Source: Diphasiastrum complanatum (lineage: Eukaryota; Streptophyta; Lycopodiopsida; Lycopodiales; Lycopodiaceae). From it: a stretch of DNA of 64,000 bases. The notes beneath the pieces are model-generated. The model was not told the DNA's origin. It did no database searches and worked only from the letters and a program-made list of their open reading frames with translations. The first letter of the stretch is position 1; each line of letters opens with the position of its first letter. The stretch is from NCBI GenBank assembly GCA_029204225.1, contig CM055100.1, forward strand, positions 54,681,597 to 54,745,596, written 5' to 3'. Below are positions 11,901-21,289 of this stretch, piece by piece. The translations under genes and the position numbers were made by a program.

Positions 11901-12879
11901 GCTTGGATACTCTTTGTTGATGTGTTTCCATGCAAGTGAATCTGAAGGTACCCTCATCATCCCATCCGTAGAGGTATGGTGTGCATGCCAGTCCATAAGT
12001 TGTGCAAGAGATTTACAACGAAATAAATGTTGCAATTGTGAAATTACTGAAAAATGTCGTAAAACTTTGCACGGAATGGTTGCCCCTTGCAAATCATCTC
12101 TATATCAAGGAGTATCACAAATGGGACGTTTCTTGAGTGATTCGTACCTTCCTCGATATAAAATACAATCTTTTGGACATGCATGATATCACTTGTAGTC
12201 CATCCCGATGTCAATCAACATCTTTTGTGCCTCATCTCTTGTCTCAGGCATGACGTTCCCTTCTGGGAGAATTTTGTTTTTCAATAGTCTGTACATGACA
12301 AAAGAAGTCATTGTAAAAAAAATATCACTCGATGTCCAGATTGTAAATTTTGTTTTAAAGCAAAAATGACAAGTAGATGAAAAAAAATTTACTCAAATAA
12401 TGATGTGAGGCTTTGGTCACTCCATCTATATTTGGCTTGAAGATTTAATAGAAGTAGAGAAGTCGCCAAACGAGATGTCTTTGCTCCAAGATACAATGCA
12501 GTCTTTGATTCTTCTCGCAATTTTCTTTCTTCTTTAGACATAAGTGTCTCCTCATCTTGTTCATTGTGTCTAGCTGCAATATTGTTCTCGTACATATCAT
12601 CCAACATGTCTCCCATGACTTCAAATTCATCATTCATTGGAAGCTCATTTTCATCGTTGGAACTTGTTTGCGAAGAAGTAGATCTAGATGAGCTAGATTC
12701 AAATGCATTAGTCAGTTGATTAATGCGCTCATCAATTTTCATCATCTCTTTTAAGCCTTGACGTAGATGATGAGGTAATTGCTTTATATGTGGACCGTTG
12801 TATTGCATTCGTCATCTACGTCGACCATTATGAGGATTATTGTCTCCAACACTAAATGAGAATGAAGAATCCTATATAT

Positions 12880-12965
12880 CAAAATAACAAGAAGTAGGTT
12901 GAAACAATGCTTGATAAACATTTCCTCCCAATACTTGATAGATCTAAATGTTGCATATGAATATA
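12880..12965 (-). repeat. partial duplicate of the SET C-terminal motif
   Basis: The minus strand reads 'ATFRSIKYWEEMFIKHCFN', nearly the same as 'ATRSIRFGDELFIKYSFN' at 13234-13305. The DNA is also alike: AGATCTATCAAGTATTGG against AGATCTATCAGGTTTGGG. A short piece of the SET exon was duplicated about 340 bp away. Confidence 0.65.
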
Positions 12966-13194
12966 AATTACCTCTTAGTTTAAAAAGTATGAACATACCA
13001 ATGTATCTATTAGACAGATTTGTCTTTTCAACTTGTTAACATTCAATAAAGTCAAAGACGAATAATGCTCCTAACATTTAATCTAGGCAAATGACGAATA
13101 ATGCTCCTAACATTTGACAAATTTAATGACACAAACCAAATACAATCAAGATGCATGGATTATACATCTCTACATATCAACAAAATTTAAATCT

Positions 13195-14100
13195 TCACAT
13201 TTGACTTACTGTCTTTTGCAAACGTTTGGGTAGAGGACGGTTGAAACTATACTTGATAAACAATTCATCCCCAAACCTGATAGATCTAGTGGCACAGATC
13301 ATTACATAAGTGCCCTTTACATTCCTAGTAAAATATACTTCTTTACCATTGGTGCGTTCTTCAAAATCACAATTCATCAATAGAGGGTGGCCAATGGAAC
13401 TATTTATATATGCAGCAATGTTTCCATACACATCTGGATGTCCATCAATGTATGTACGATTTGCCCTTGAGATGTTGCCTCCTTGTGCTCCTCTAAAGAA
13501 CGAGCATTTGAGTTCAACTCAATGCAAAAAGGCCCAAACCAGCCTCGGGAAAGTGTCCACTAGGCATGATCATGTACATTCGACCCCAATACGTAAATGG
13601 TGTTCCATTTAATGGTAACGGTAATTGGAGTGGCCAACACAAATATCTACTTCTAATAAAAGTTTTTACTAATGGTTGCAAGCTAGGTGGAAGAGGAAGG
13701 TCAGACAAAGAACCTAGAATGTCTTTTGACACATCAACAGTGCGTAGTAATTTGCAATTATCTTTCAAACTATTCATAATACATCCAAGACGTGTTCTCT
13801 TTTTTAAAGGGGTGATCAAGTTTGTGGAATCCAAGTGGAGTATCGTGGAGGACTCATGTGCAACATCTAGGATAAGTGTGGTTGGGTGGTAAGAACGTTC
13901 TAGAGATTTGGAGACATGGATTGAATCACAAGGCATTGATTAACTAATTATATCATGCAAGGGGTCATCATCAACAAGAGCATCATCTAGGGCCAATGAT
14001 GATCCAAAATCAATATTCATGTGATTTATCCTATCAATAATATTCTCGATCTCTCTTGCAACTCTTTTTCTTGAAACCAACTTATGGTCCTTCTTCTGCA
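13195..14100 (-). pseudogene. SET-domain segment inside CACTA 1
   Basis: After an AG acceptor near 14094 the minus strand codes for 'KKDHKLVSRKRVAREIENI', one in-frame stop near 13940, then a long stretch ending 'MPSGHFPEAGLGLFALS'. A one-base shift near 13515 leads on to 'FRGAQGGNISRANRTYIDG', 'VYGNIAAYINSSIGHPLL', 'NCDFEERTNGKEVYF' and 'ATRSIRFGDELFIKYSFN'. These are the G-x-G-x-FA start, the NHS-like GNIAAYINSS motif and the I-x-x-GDEL-x-I-x-Y end of SET methyltransferase domains. A GTAAGT donor follows KRLQKT. It lies between TNP2 exons and is absent from the other two TNP2 copies, so it looks captured. The canonical NHSC Cys is not visible. Confidence 0.7.
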
Positions 14101-14506
14101 AAAGTTGAAAATGTTAGATGTATCAGTTTCTCTCTCTCTCCATCTCTCTCTCTCAAGCATGAAATATAAATTAATATATAACACAAAACATAAACCAGTA
14201 GCATGAAACACACACACAAACACACACAAACACATGCACACACACACACACCCACCCACACCGACCCTAAACACACATGAAGAGAAAAACAAAGAGAACA
14301 TTATAGAGTGCTAATCAAAACTTCCAAACCACACGATTATATCCTACTCCAAAATGTCACCACATGCTCCCTCCCTGTGGCATTTGGGCTTTTTTGTGGA
14401 ACTCATCTTCCAACAAAAAACATTTGAACCACGCCTTTAACGGAAGAAAACAAGGGCTACACACCTTCCTAGAATTGGGAGTGTTGGTTAACTTTAACTC
14501 TTTCAT

Positions 14507-14510
<4 letters not shown>

Positions 14511-14596
<86 letters not shown>
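14511..14596. repeat. (TC)n microsatellite
   Basis: About 43 uninterrupted TC units. Long Glu-Arg or Ser-Leu open frames across it are an effect of the repeat. Confidence 0.99.
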
Positions 14597-14599
<3 letters not shown>

Positions 14600-14650
14600 C
14601 GTGAATGAGTCTATTATGGGTGATTGAATATGCAAATCAAGATTACTACA

Positions 14651-14815
14651 TCTAATCATTCTATTTGGATTTTTTCTTTTAGAAGCAAGTGAGAGATTAA
14701 CTTCATCTAATCATTCTATTTATATTTTTTCTTTTAGAAGCAAGTGAGAGATTAACTTCATCTAAATATTCTATTTGGATTTTTCCTTTTAGAAGCAAGT
14801 GAGGGATTAACTTCA
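14651..14815. repeat. 55-bp tandem repeat, three units
   Basis: Units starting TCTAAtcATTCTATTTGG begin at 14651, 14706 and 14761, exactly 55 bp apart, with a few substitutions. Each contains CTTTTAGAAGCAAGTGAG. Confidence 0.9.
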
Positions 14816-15289
14816 AAGTATCGTGGCACTCATCCTATCGCTCAATATTTATTGGCCAAACTATACTTGAAGTGTCATAAGGGTCAAAGATTAAAGCATT
14901 TCCAAAAACCACTTTAAAGAGTTTACCTCTCATACTCTTGGATTCTCTATGTGCATTCCATTGGCCCAAAAATGATCATTGACAATCCTCCTTGTCCGAA
15001 TCCTAAGGCCTTTGCATTGTGTGCATGTACATGGTATCCTCTCATCATATTCTGGTTGAAACTGGTCCAATAATCCAATTGCAAATTGCAAAAATTCTTT
15101 CAGTGTCATTCAAGTGAAAATTGACAAATTCTAACATGTGACGTATCGTAACATGTGACAAAAATTGACAAAATAGTCTTTGTACATTTAGTGCATTTTC
15201 AACCTTCATTTGTGATGGAGTGGTGTCTTGGCTTTCCAAAGAGCAATATACTATATCCAAAGAGCAAATCGGATTACATCACTATTACA

Positions 15290-15702
15290 AATAAAAAAAT
15301 TATGACATAAATCAATATACATACATGTGATGGATCAATAGGCGGTCTACGTCGACTGATGGAAAAGCTTGAAGATGAACCAGTCAATAGTTGTTCATTG
15401 TACTTTAGTCTTGATTGCTCCTTTTTTCTGTGATAGAGCTCAATTCTTTTTTCTTTCTCTAAATCACGTGGAGGTACGATAATTTCCCTAGAATTCATAA
15501 TTCCAATCAAATGTCATTGTAAGAATAAATTTGCAAGAAAAATTATACACTCATATTCAAATAACAAATAAAGTGCAATTGATGTCAATATCAATAACAA
15601 TATATACATGATGTTGCGATCATAAGATGAATCGCTATCTGATGATGATGACATCGTCGATGACATATACACACTGTAGCCAGCTACTCTATAGCACATC
15701 AT
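15290..15702 (-). other. possible upstream exons of the TNP2/SET chimera
   Basis: Open minus-strand pieces code for 'MSSTMSSSSDSDSSYDRN' (15702-15600) and 'REIIVPPRDLEKEKRIELYH', followed by a Ser-rich 'TGSSSSFSISRRRPP' (15490-15325). A Ser/acidic start followed by a basic helix suits a regulatory N-terminus. Whether it belongs to TNP2 or to the SET-bearing gene cannot be decided. Confidence 0.35.
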
Positions 15703-15709
15703 AAGTAAT

Positions 15710-16660
15710 CATTATGAGACCGTATGTTCTGAACAAATATAATAAAATTTGTTAAAGACATGCCAACATCTAATCCATGTATATTCTACTTATGCTTAAT
15801 GTAAATCTAATATTCTAGTAACATTACTATCAAGAAAATTGCTTGGGTGGGACAACACATGACGAGCAATCAAAATGAGGTACATACTTAGACATCAGTA
15901 GATAGTGTGTGCAGGCCTATCTCAACTAATTTAAAGACCACATAGCAGTCAATGTTCGAAGCTCTCAGTTTAAACTCTTGTCTAAGATGAGTGACGATCA
16001 AGGTAAATCTCTTTGGATTGGCCTAGTGTGCCATGGTATCTCATGACGAGCAATATGCATTCGCCCTTTCTATCTATGGTTGCTTTGTATGCAAGAAATC
16101 ACAACATTGATCAACATCTTTATTACAATGCTAAATGATATTTCAACTAATTACTATGATTTCATATAAGGTTATATAGGTCACACACCAACAATTAAAT
16201 AGATTTATCATATAGGTCACATATCACTAAGGTCCTCAATATAACATAAATGCTTTTGATCATGAATCTAAATGAGCCCATGCAACCATTAAGGCCACAT
16301 GACAAAAACAAAAAAAATTAATTTGACCATGTAATTATGTCATCAAATTATATCAAATCTATGACACCTAGATTATTAATAAACTAAATGTTTTATGACA
16401 TCACCAATTTGACATAATATTATGTCATTAAATCTTAAAAAACTTGTCAAATTACTTGTTTAATAATAATATGTACTATTTCTTATCTCATGATTTTGTC
16501 TTGTATGTCAAATCTCAAGAAAAATAAAATTTACAACAATATAGAACTAGTTTTAACAATTAAATACTACCATAATGATCTTTGAATTGATTTTTTGACA
16601 TCATTGAATGACATTTGAAGAATGCAAGGCCATGTGAGGGACCCTCTCACGTGCCAAGAG
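15710..16660. other. non-coding spacer between divergent CACTA 1 genes
   Basis: AT-rich, with no coding signal seen. It separates the leftward TNP2 from the rightward TNPA-like gene and presumably holds their promoters. Confidence 0.4.
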
Positions 16661-16671
16661 AGAGAAAAAAA

Positions 16672-16720
16672 ACGCGTAGATATCGCGTGGATAACTTCTG
16701 CGTGAATAATCCACGCGAAA
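16672..16720. promoter_or_regulatory. internal copies of the CACTA 1 palindrome upstream of the TNPA-like gene
   Basis: AACGCGTAGATATCGCGTGG and TCTGCGTGAATAATCCACGC closely match the end arrays (compare 7570-7606). They lie about 330 bp before the TNPA-like start codon. A site like this would let the encoded binding protein act on its own promoter; that is inference. Confidence 0.55.
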
Positions 16721-17051
16721 CTTGAATGCCAATAAAATGGCATTTCTGCGAGCATTCTTGCTCCTCTTCTTTTCCTTTCAAGTTTTATAGATTTTCTAAT
16801 CTAGTGTTTAGTGCCCTTGCTTGTTATTGCTCTTCTAAGCTCTATAGATCTTGCTTGCTTGCTTTTGGTCGCTCTTCATTGCTAGTAATCTTGCTCTTGC
16901 TTTTGCTTGCTCTATTGATCTTCTTTGTTCTTGCTTACTATTAATCTATTGCTTTCTATTCATTGCTTACTATTCTAATTTAAAAGCCTTCAATACTCTT
17001 TCACTCCCATTCTCCACTACTTTCTAACCTTTAAAGTTTTTCTTTGATACA

Positions 17052-18191
17052 ATGTCTTCAAGTGGTAGGTCAAGTGGAAGGTCAAGTGGGAGACCATCTA
17101 GGAGAAGAGCTCGTGAGGAGCCCGAAGAATATAATCAAGAGCGGTTTGAGAATCTATCTTCTCAACAAAGAGATAGAATAAAAAATCTTGTGTTATCTTC
17201 TTCGGGTGAATTATCCGAGAGAAGAGCTTCTGAAGATGCCCCTTCCCAAGAATCGTGTAGTGTGTATTATGATCTTAATCCACGTGGTGGAGCTATAAAA
17301 AATATGTGTGACAATGTAGTTCATGCCCGTTTGCGTGATTTAGTTGCTTTATATTTTGGTAAAGATTACATGATCGATTGGTCCTCCCAATCGCTTGAAG
17401 ACAAAAATAAAATAATAGAGACTTTGAATTCTGAATTCCCTCAATCCAATGCTTTTAGTTGGACTTGGGCCTTGAATACAATGTGCCTTTGGATTCGAAA
17501 CAAAAGGCAATTGATGAGAAGAGCCGTGAGAAATCCCAAGAATCCCACAAAGCCTGGATGGTGCTCCAAAAGGGATTGGAGGAAGGTGAAAGGGGAATTG
17601 TTGCAAAACAATCTCCAAAAGTATGAACAACAACGTAGGGCCGCCGCCAAGAAGCTTTTTAAACATGGCCAAAGTCACTTGGGATCGGGAGGAAGGGACA
17701 ATCTAGAGGCCCAATTTGTAAGTGCAATATTTTTTAATATGATTCTATTTTTGTAGTGAGATTGTTAATGTTTTTTATTGCTAAACTATATTGTATTGCT
17801 AAACTATGTTTTTTTTGTTATATGTAGCTTAGTGGTTTTGGAAGACACATGACCGCCGCGGAGTACAAGCAAGGTTACGATCATGGATATGCCGGCCTTA
17901 AGGCTTTTATGGAATCCCATGGATTGTTTCCAATCATAAACTCTTAACCTTTATTGTTTTGTGATTGTTTACTTTGTGGTTTACAAGTAAGTTTAATCTC
18001 AATTTAATTGAATCTTTGATTCTATTTTGTAGAGAGGCTCTACAACTTCAAGTGTTCGTGATGTGGAAGAAAATGTGGAAGAAAACGTGGAAGAGTACAT
18101 GAATGAAAGCGAAGGGGAGTTTGAAGATGTGGACACCAACGTACACCTACAAGATGAAGGAGGCGAGGAGAGAAGAAGTGATGATGAGTAG
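17052..18191 (+). CDS. TNPA-like protein (Transposase_24, Ptta/En/Spm), CACTA 1
   Basis: Exon 1 (17052-17717) starts MSSSGRSSGRSSGRPSRRR, a Ser/Arg-rich basic tail, then carries the conserved core 'NPKNPTKPGWCSKRDWRKV' and 'LFKHGQSHLGSGGRDNLEAQ', the hallmark of the plant Ptta/En/Spm Transposase_24 family. A GTAAGT donor follows. Exon 2 (from 17828) gives 'FGRHMTAAEYKQGYDHGYAG'. Exon 3 (18033-18191) gives a Glu-rich acidic tail 'DVEENVEENVEEYMNESEGE'. The exon 2/3 joint is uncertain because an in-frame stop follows INS at 17946. TNPA-class proteins bind subterminal repeats and help excision. It is the least decayed gene of the element. Confidence 0.75.
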
Positions 18192-18299
18192 AGGTTCTTA
18201 AATTAAATGTAAGGCCTTGTAGAAGGAAATGTCGGAAGAGAGAATTTATTCTCTCATCAATGTACCTGTTTTTCAATCAATCAATATAATGTTTTGGCA

Positions 18300-18990
18300 T
18301 CACATCATTCTTGCAAAAATTTTGAATGCATATATTTCTAATCCATGAATGCAAATGTATAGTCTACTGAATGCACAACTCTTTAATGCACATCTATTGA
18401 TTGCAAATGTATCTATTGATGTATTCAAGGCAATGTATAGTCTAATTAATGCACATCTATGCAATGCAAATGTATCCGTTGATGAATTCAATGCAATGTA
18501 TCTATTTTAGCACATGATTTGCATGCTAGAATGCACAATAAAAAGTAATGGAAAGCACAATGGAAAGTAATGGAAATAGATAACACATTAAGTTATCAAC
18601 TAAATATCAAATGAATCAAAATAAATGTGAATTTACCTTTACTATTGTATCTCCATTGTTTTGCAATCTTTGCTTTTCCTTTTGCATGCACTTGATCTTT
18701 GAATCCTTTGCAATGAAAGCTCATTTTTCATATCCAAACCTACATCACAAACAAAAAATATCTTAAAACTTATGATCACAAAACACATACTATTAACATC
18801 CATCAATGAACTAAAAATCCTAAACACTATCAATGTTCTTACTCACATTCATCCTCATCTCATTCTCACTCCCATCTATACTCTCTTTTTCTCTCTCTCA
18901 CACAACACAAAAATAGAAAGTCACCTCTATTTTCGGAGCGAACCACATTTTGGTTCGCGCCAAATGTTTTTTTTTTTAGACAAAAAATTT
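18300..18990. other. AT-rich spacer with repeated ATGCA words
   Basis: Near 18330-18530 phrases such as AATGCAAATGTATCTATTGATG and CAATGTATAGTCTA recur several times, a degenerate tandem repeat. No gene is seen. Confidence 0.45.
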
Positions 18991-19463
18991 TGCATGGATT
19001 ATCCACGCGTGGATAATCCACGCAAATTCCAAAAACCTTTCCTCGTGGATATAAAAAAAATCTATCCACACAGTATCCACGGCCTCAACTCTCTGAATTT
19101 TGCATGGATAAAGCAAATTTTGCGTGGATAATCCACGCGTGGATAATTATCCATGCAGTATCCACGCAAAAGCCGAGTCTTTTTCATTTTATTTTTATTA
19201 TGGCATAGATTATCCACGCGTGGATTATCCACGCGAAATTAGAATTCCTATTTCCGGCTCCGGGAGTCGGAGGTTTGTCCGGCTGCCAGTAGTCGGACTT
19301 GGCGTGGATAATTCACGCGTGGATAATCCACGCATTTTGAATTTCACAACGTCCGGCCGATTTGCTGCCGTAAAAGACATTTGCGTGGAACATCCACGCA
19401 TGGATAATCCACGCGCTCGTATCCACGCGTATATCCACGTCAATCCACGGCTATATCCACGCG
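18991..19463. repeat. right subterminal palindrome array of CACTA 1
   Basis: At least ten copies of ATCCACGCGTGGATAATCC-type palindromes lie here (for example 19000-19024, 19121-19146, 19209-19234, 19302-19334 and 19383-19412), matching the left array. A last half-site GCATGGATA lies near 19497. Confidence 0.8.
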
Positions 19464-20539
19464 AATTTTTTTTTGCCCGCGTGTCCTTTGTATTGTGCAT
19501 GGATATTTGCTATATGTGTTCTTGTGCTTCATTGCTTTAATAAGTAAGAAATTCTTTCATTAATATGGATTTATCAATATTTGTATTTTGTTTATTGCAG
19601 TCGGCATTGGAGCCTGAACATTCTTTTTGTAAAGTTAAATAAGGAGGGAGTATCAAATTTTCTATGTGTAAAATTAAACTCAGCTGCAAATACACATACA
19701 GAATTTGATTCTCTACTTCATGATGCCATTCGAGAAATACCGACAACGACAACTTCAATTGGAGAGATGACCATTAGATCTCTCAAGGTATATTCAATTT
19801 ATCTCTGATATGCATGTATTCCTTTGTTAATTCAAATGTATCGTCATAGCATAAATAAAATTTCTATCATAATATTACTAATTTTCATTCTATATATGTA
19901 GTGTGTACAGCAAAACAACACTTTTAGTTGTGCATGGTTCGTCCTGTACAATACGAAACTATTTTTTGAGTGGTACAATTTACAAGTGGATGTAGATATT
20001 GAAAAGGTAATATTCTGTTCATTTGTAGTTCCTTTTATTCTGATTCATATTTTTTTATTATCATTGTTTGGAATTTGCTGATTCTCGTGTTTTGTGATGA
20101 CAGTTCACTCTTGAGTCGGATACTCCTGATGATGTATATAGATTTCGGCAAGAGTTGATCAGAAACTATGCCCATTACGGCGTAAGCATTGCACCTGGGA
20201 TCGAGGGCCCTCAAAAGAAAGCTGCTCCTATCTTAACAGCCATTCAAGTTGCTCAGGAGGACGAGATTATAGAAAGAGCTGTTCCCTTATCAGTTCCTAG
20301 TACTGATAAAGAAAATATAGAGAAATTGATTAAATAGAGATCTATTTGTAAATAGAGAAACATGAAAAAAAAAATGATCATTTTACATGTAAACAACCCA
20401 TTTATAGGTTTTTTTTTATTGATATCAATATAGATTCTTACAATCAGGTTGTGTCCATAGTGTAATACTGGAATGCAATTTTCTATATTGATAAAAAGAC
20501 ATGATCATTGGCATGTATTTGCTGATAGTGAATCTCAAT

Positions 20540-20938
20540 GTTCTTCCATAAGTTGGATTGTTTCGCCAATATCTCTGCATTTGATCTCGAGCTCATGTCT
20601 TTTATGTACCTGCATAAAACTAATACAAAGCTAGTTACAATTAGTACAGAGATTGTATTAGAGAGTTTTGATTGAAACTATTCATAAAAGATCGAGTGTT
20701 TACAGTTACTTACAAGTTTACCATTGAAAATGAATCTGAAGTCTGAAAGTACATCATCTTGTAGGAGCAATAGTTCCCGTCGGATGTAGTTTAGACTCCA
20801 ATCTTCTTCCACCTCAACACACGTCAAAACGGCATCATTGTATATAATTTCAATATTTTTTCGTTTTGAATGTCCACTGGCTTCCAAGTCTTGATCGAGT
20901 AGCCAAACATCTGTTGGAGGATCTTCTTGTGCATATGG
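20540..20938 (-). pseudogene. convergent unknown gene of H3U, copy 1 (3' part)
   Basis: Minus-strand coding 'WLLDQDLEASGHSKRKNIEI' leads to 'IYNDAVLTCVEVEEDWSL' and 'YIRRELLLLQDDVLSDFRF', ending IFNGKLV. After an intron comes 'VHKRHELEIKCRDIGETIQL' (about 20610-20548). Copy 2 (37098-36703) has the same order: 'ISIIYNEKYLTMVEVEGHWK', 'RTELMLLQTNLPTYFRFI', INGRLV. The pattern β-strand, VEVE, amphipathic IR-x-EL helix, F-x-F-x-NG-x-L-V resembles a ubiquitin-like β-grasp, but I do not recognise the family. Homology starts abruptly near 20938, where copy 1 is truncated. The gene faces the H3-Ulp1 gene tail to tail. Confidence 0.55.
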
Positions 20939-20942
20939 TGCT

Positions 20943-21272
20943 ATGCAAGTGGATGGATGTTATCTTGCTATAAAATCAAGTAATGGATCTGGAAAACAAA
21001 GTTTTTTCAATGAATTTGATGGTCAAATTGATGATCAAGAGGTTGATCTCAAAGGGCTTCAACAAGTCAAAAGGGAAGCTAAAGAGCCCTCTTGCAAATG
21101 CATGGACTTTCAACAGAGCACTGCAAACAAAAATTACACCACATGTAAGCATATGTATTATGTTTACCTAAGATTGAAGGGCTTGGATGTCCATGAAAGC
21201 ATGTTTATCCACCAGCCAATGCTAAGCCTAGCAAGCATTGTTACATGTATTCTCAAAGTCTTGACATCCTAA
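20943..21272 (+). pseudogene. SWIM zinc-finger gene fragment (ZSWIM-like)
   Basis: An open frame codes for 'EPSCKCMDFQQSTANKNYTT' followed by 'CKHMYYVYLRLKGLDVHESM'. The C-x-C...C-x-H arrangement with a following YxVYLRLxGLD helix is the SWIM zinc finger. In plant ZSWIM2-like ubiquitin ligases the same region reads CxCPDF...TCKH.YF..LRV.GL. Only this finger and a preceding 'DGCYLAIKSSNGSG' part are present, with no RING domain, so it is a captured or broken fragment. It begins exactly where H3U copy 1 homology ends. Confidence 0.6.
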
Positions 21273-21289
21273 TTTTGCAGAAGTTAATT

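Larger units (their letters stand above)
8916..15109 (-). pseudogene. TNP2-like CACTA transposase, element 1
   Basis: Read on the minus strand, a start at 15109 gives MTLKEFLQFAIGLLDQF, then the transposase-associated zinc motif 'IPCTCTQCKGLRIRTRR'. After the SET segment come 'ALYLGAKTSRLATSLLLLN' (12808-12389), the Transposase_21 core 'VRFGLATDGVNPFG' and 'VNYNIPPWLS' (about 12280-11590), 'VIYENHRKYLHEGHPF' (about 11320), DUF4218 (10600-9770: 'MFFMERSMKVLKDFV'), DUF4216 (about 9660-9390) and an acidic tail 'ESDDENHLRGDELQDVV' ending at 8916. Stops and frameshifts break the core (for example after NPFGV), so it is inactive. It parallels the TNP2 genes at 38343 and 57660. Confidence 0.85.
7224..19526. 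mobile_element. CACTA (En/Spm-like) element 1
   Basis: The left end reads CACAACTAGAAAACTC and the right end, inverted, reads CACAAGAACACATATAG. Both ends share TATCCATGCA 21-22 bp further in. Flanking 3-mers are TTT and CTT, so the target duplication is imperfect or mutated. Palindrome arrays lie inside both ends. A decayed TNP2 gene points left and a TNPA-like gene points right, the outward arrangement also seen in CACTA 3. The element inserted into an intron of the H3-Ulp1 gene, whose reading frame resumes exactly on the other side. Confidence 0.75.
6049..20337 (+). pseudogene. histone H3-Ulp1 (C48 peptidase) fusion gene, H3U copy 1, interrupted by CACTA 1
   Basis: Exon 1 (6049-7171) begins MARTKSTARA, like H3, and continues through αN 'VREIKKLQRSTELLI', α1-α2 'PFGRSVRNVTMSLGLNVRF' and, after a one-base frameshift near 6335, 'HNKRVTIMPKDF'. 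A basic linker (RRKRKQ, KRPR) and the N-terminal part of a Ulp1 domain follow in the same frame. A GT donor at 7172 joins an AG acceptor at 19600, giving PYENN-RHWSLNIL, the catalytic His-Trp. Exon 2 (19601-19787) carries the Asp in EFDSLL. Exon 3 (19902-20006) carries Gln and Cys in CVQQNNTFSCAWF. Exon 4 (20104-20337) ends the frame. Exons 2-4 are fully open. Exon 1 has stops at 6091, 6289, 6675 and 7014. A 12.3-kb CACTA element sits in intron 1. The fusion is inferred from shared frame and conserved splice phases. Confidence 0.8.

Noticed and set aside
14357-14659. Open frames of Glu-Arg or Ser-Leu repeats across GA/TC tracts (also near 25500, 27150, 28480, 30300-31000)
   Set aside because: They are six-frame readings of microsatellites, not genes.
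18991-19463. CRISPR-like or satellite array
   Set aside because: Units are palindromes with irregular spacing at the two ends of a CACTA element in a plant genome; subterminal repeats explain them.
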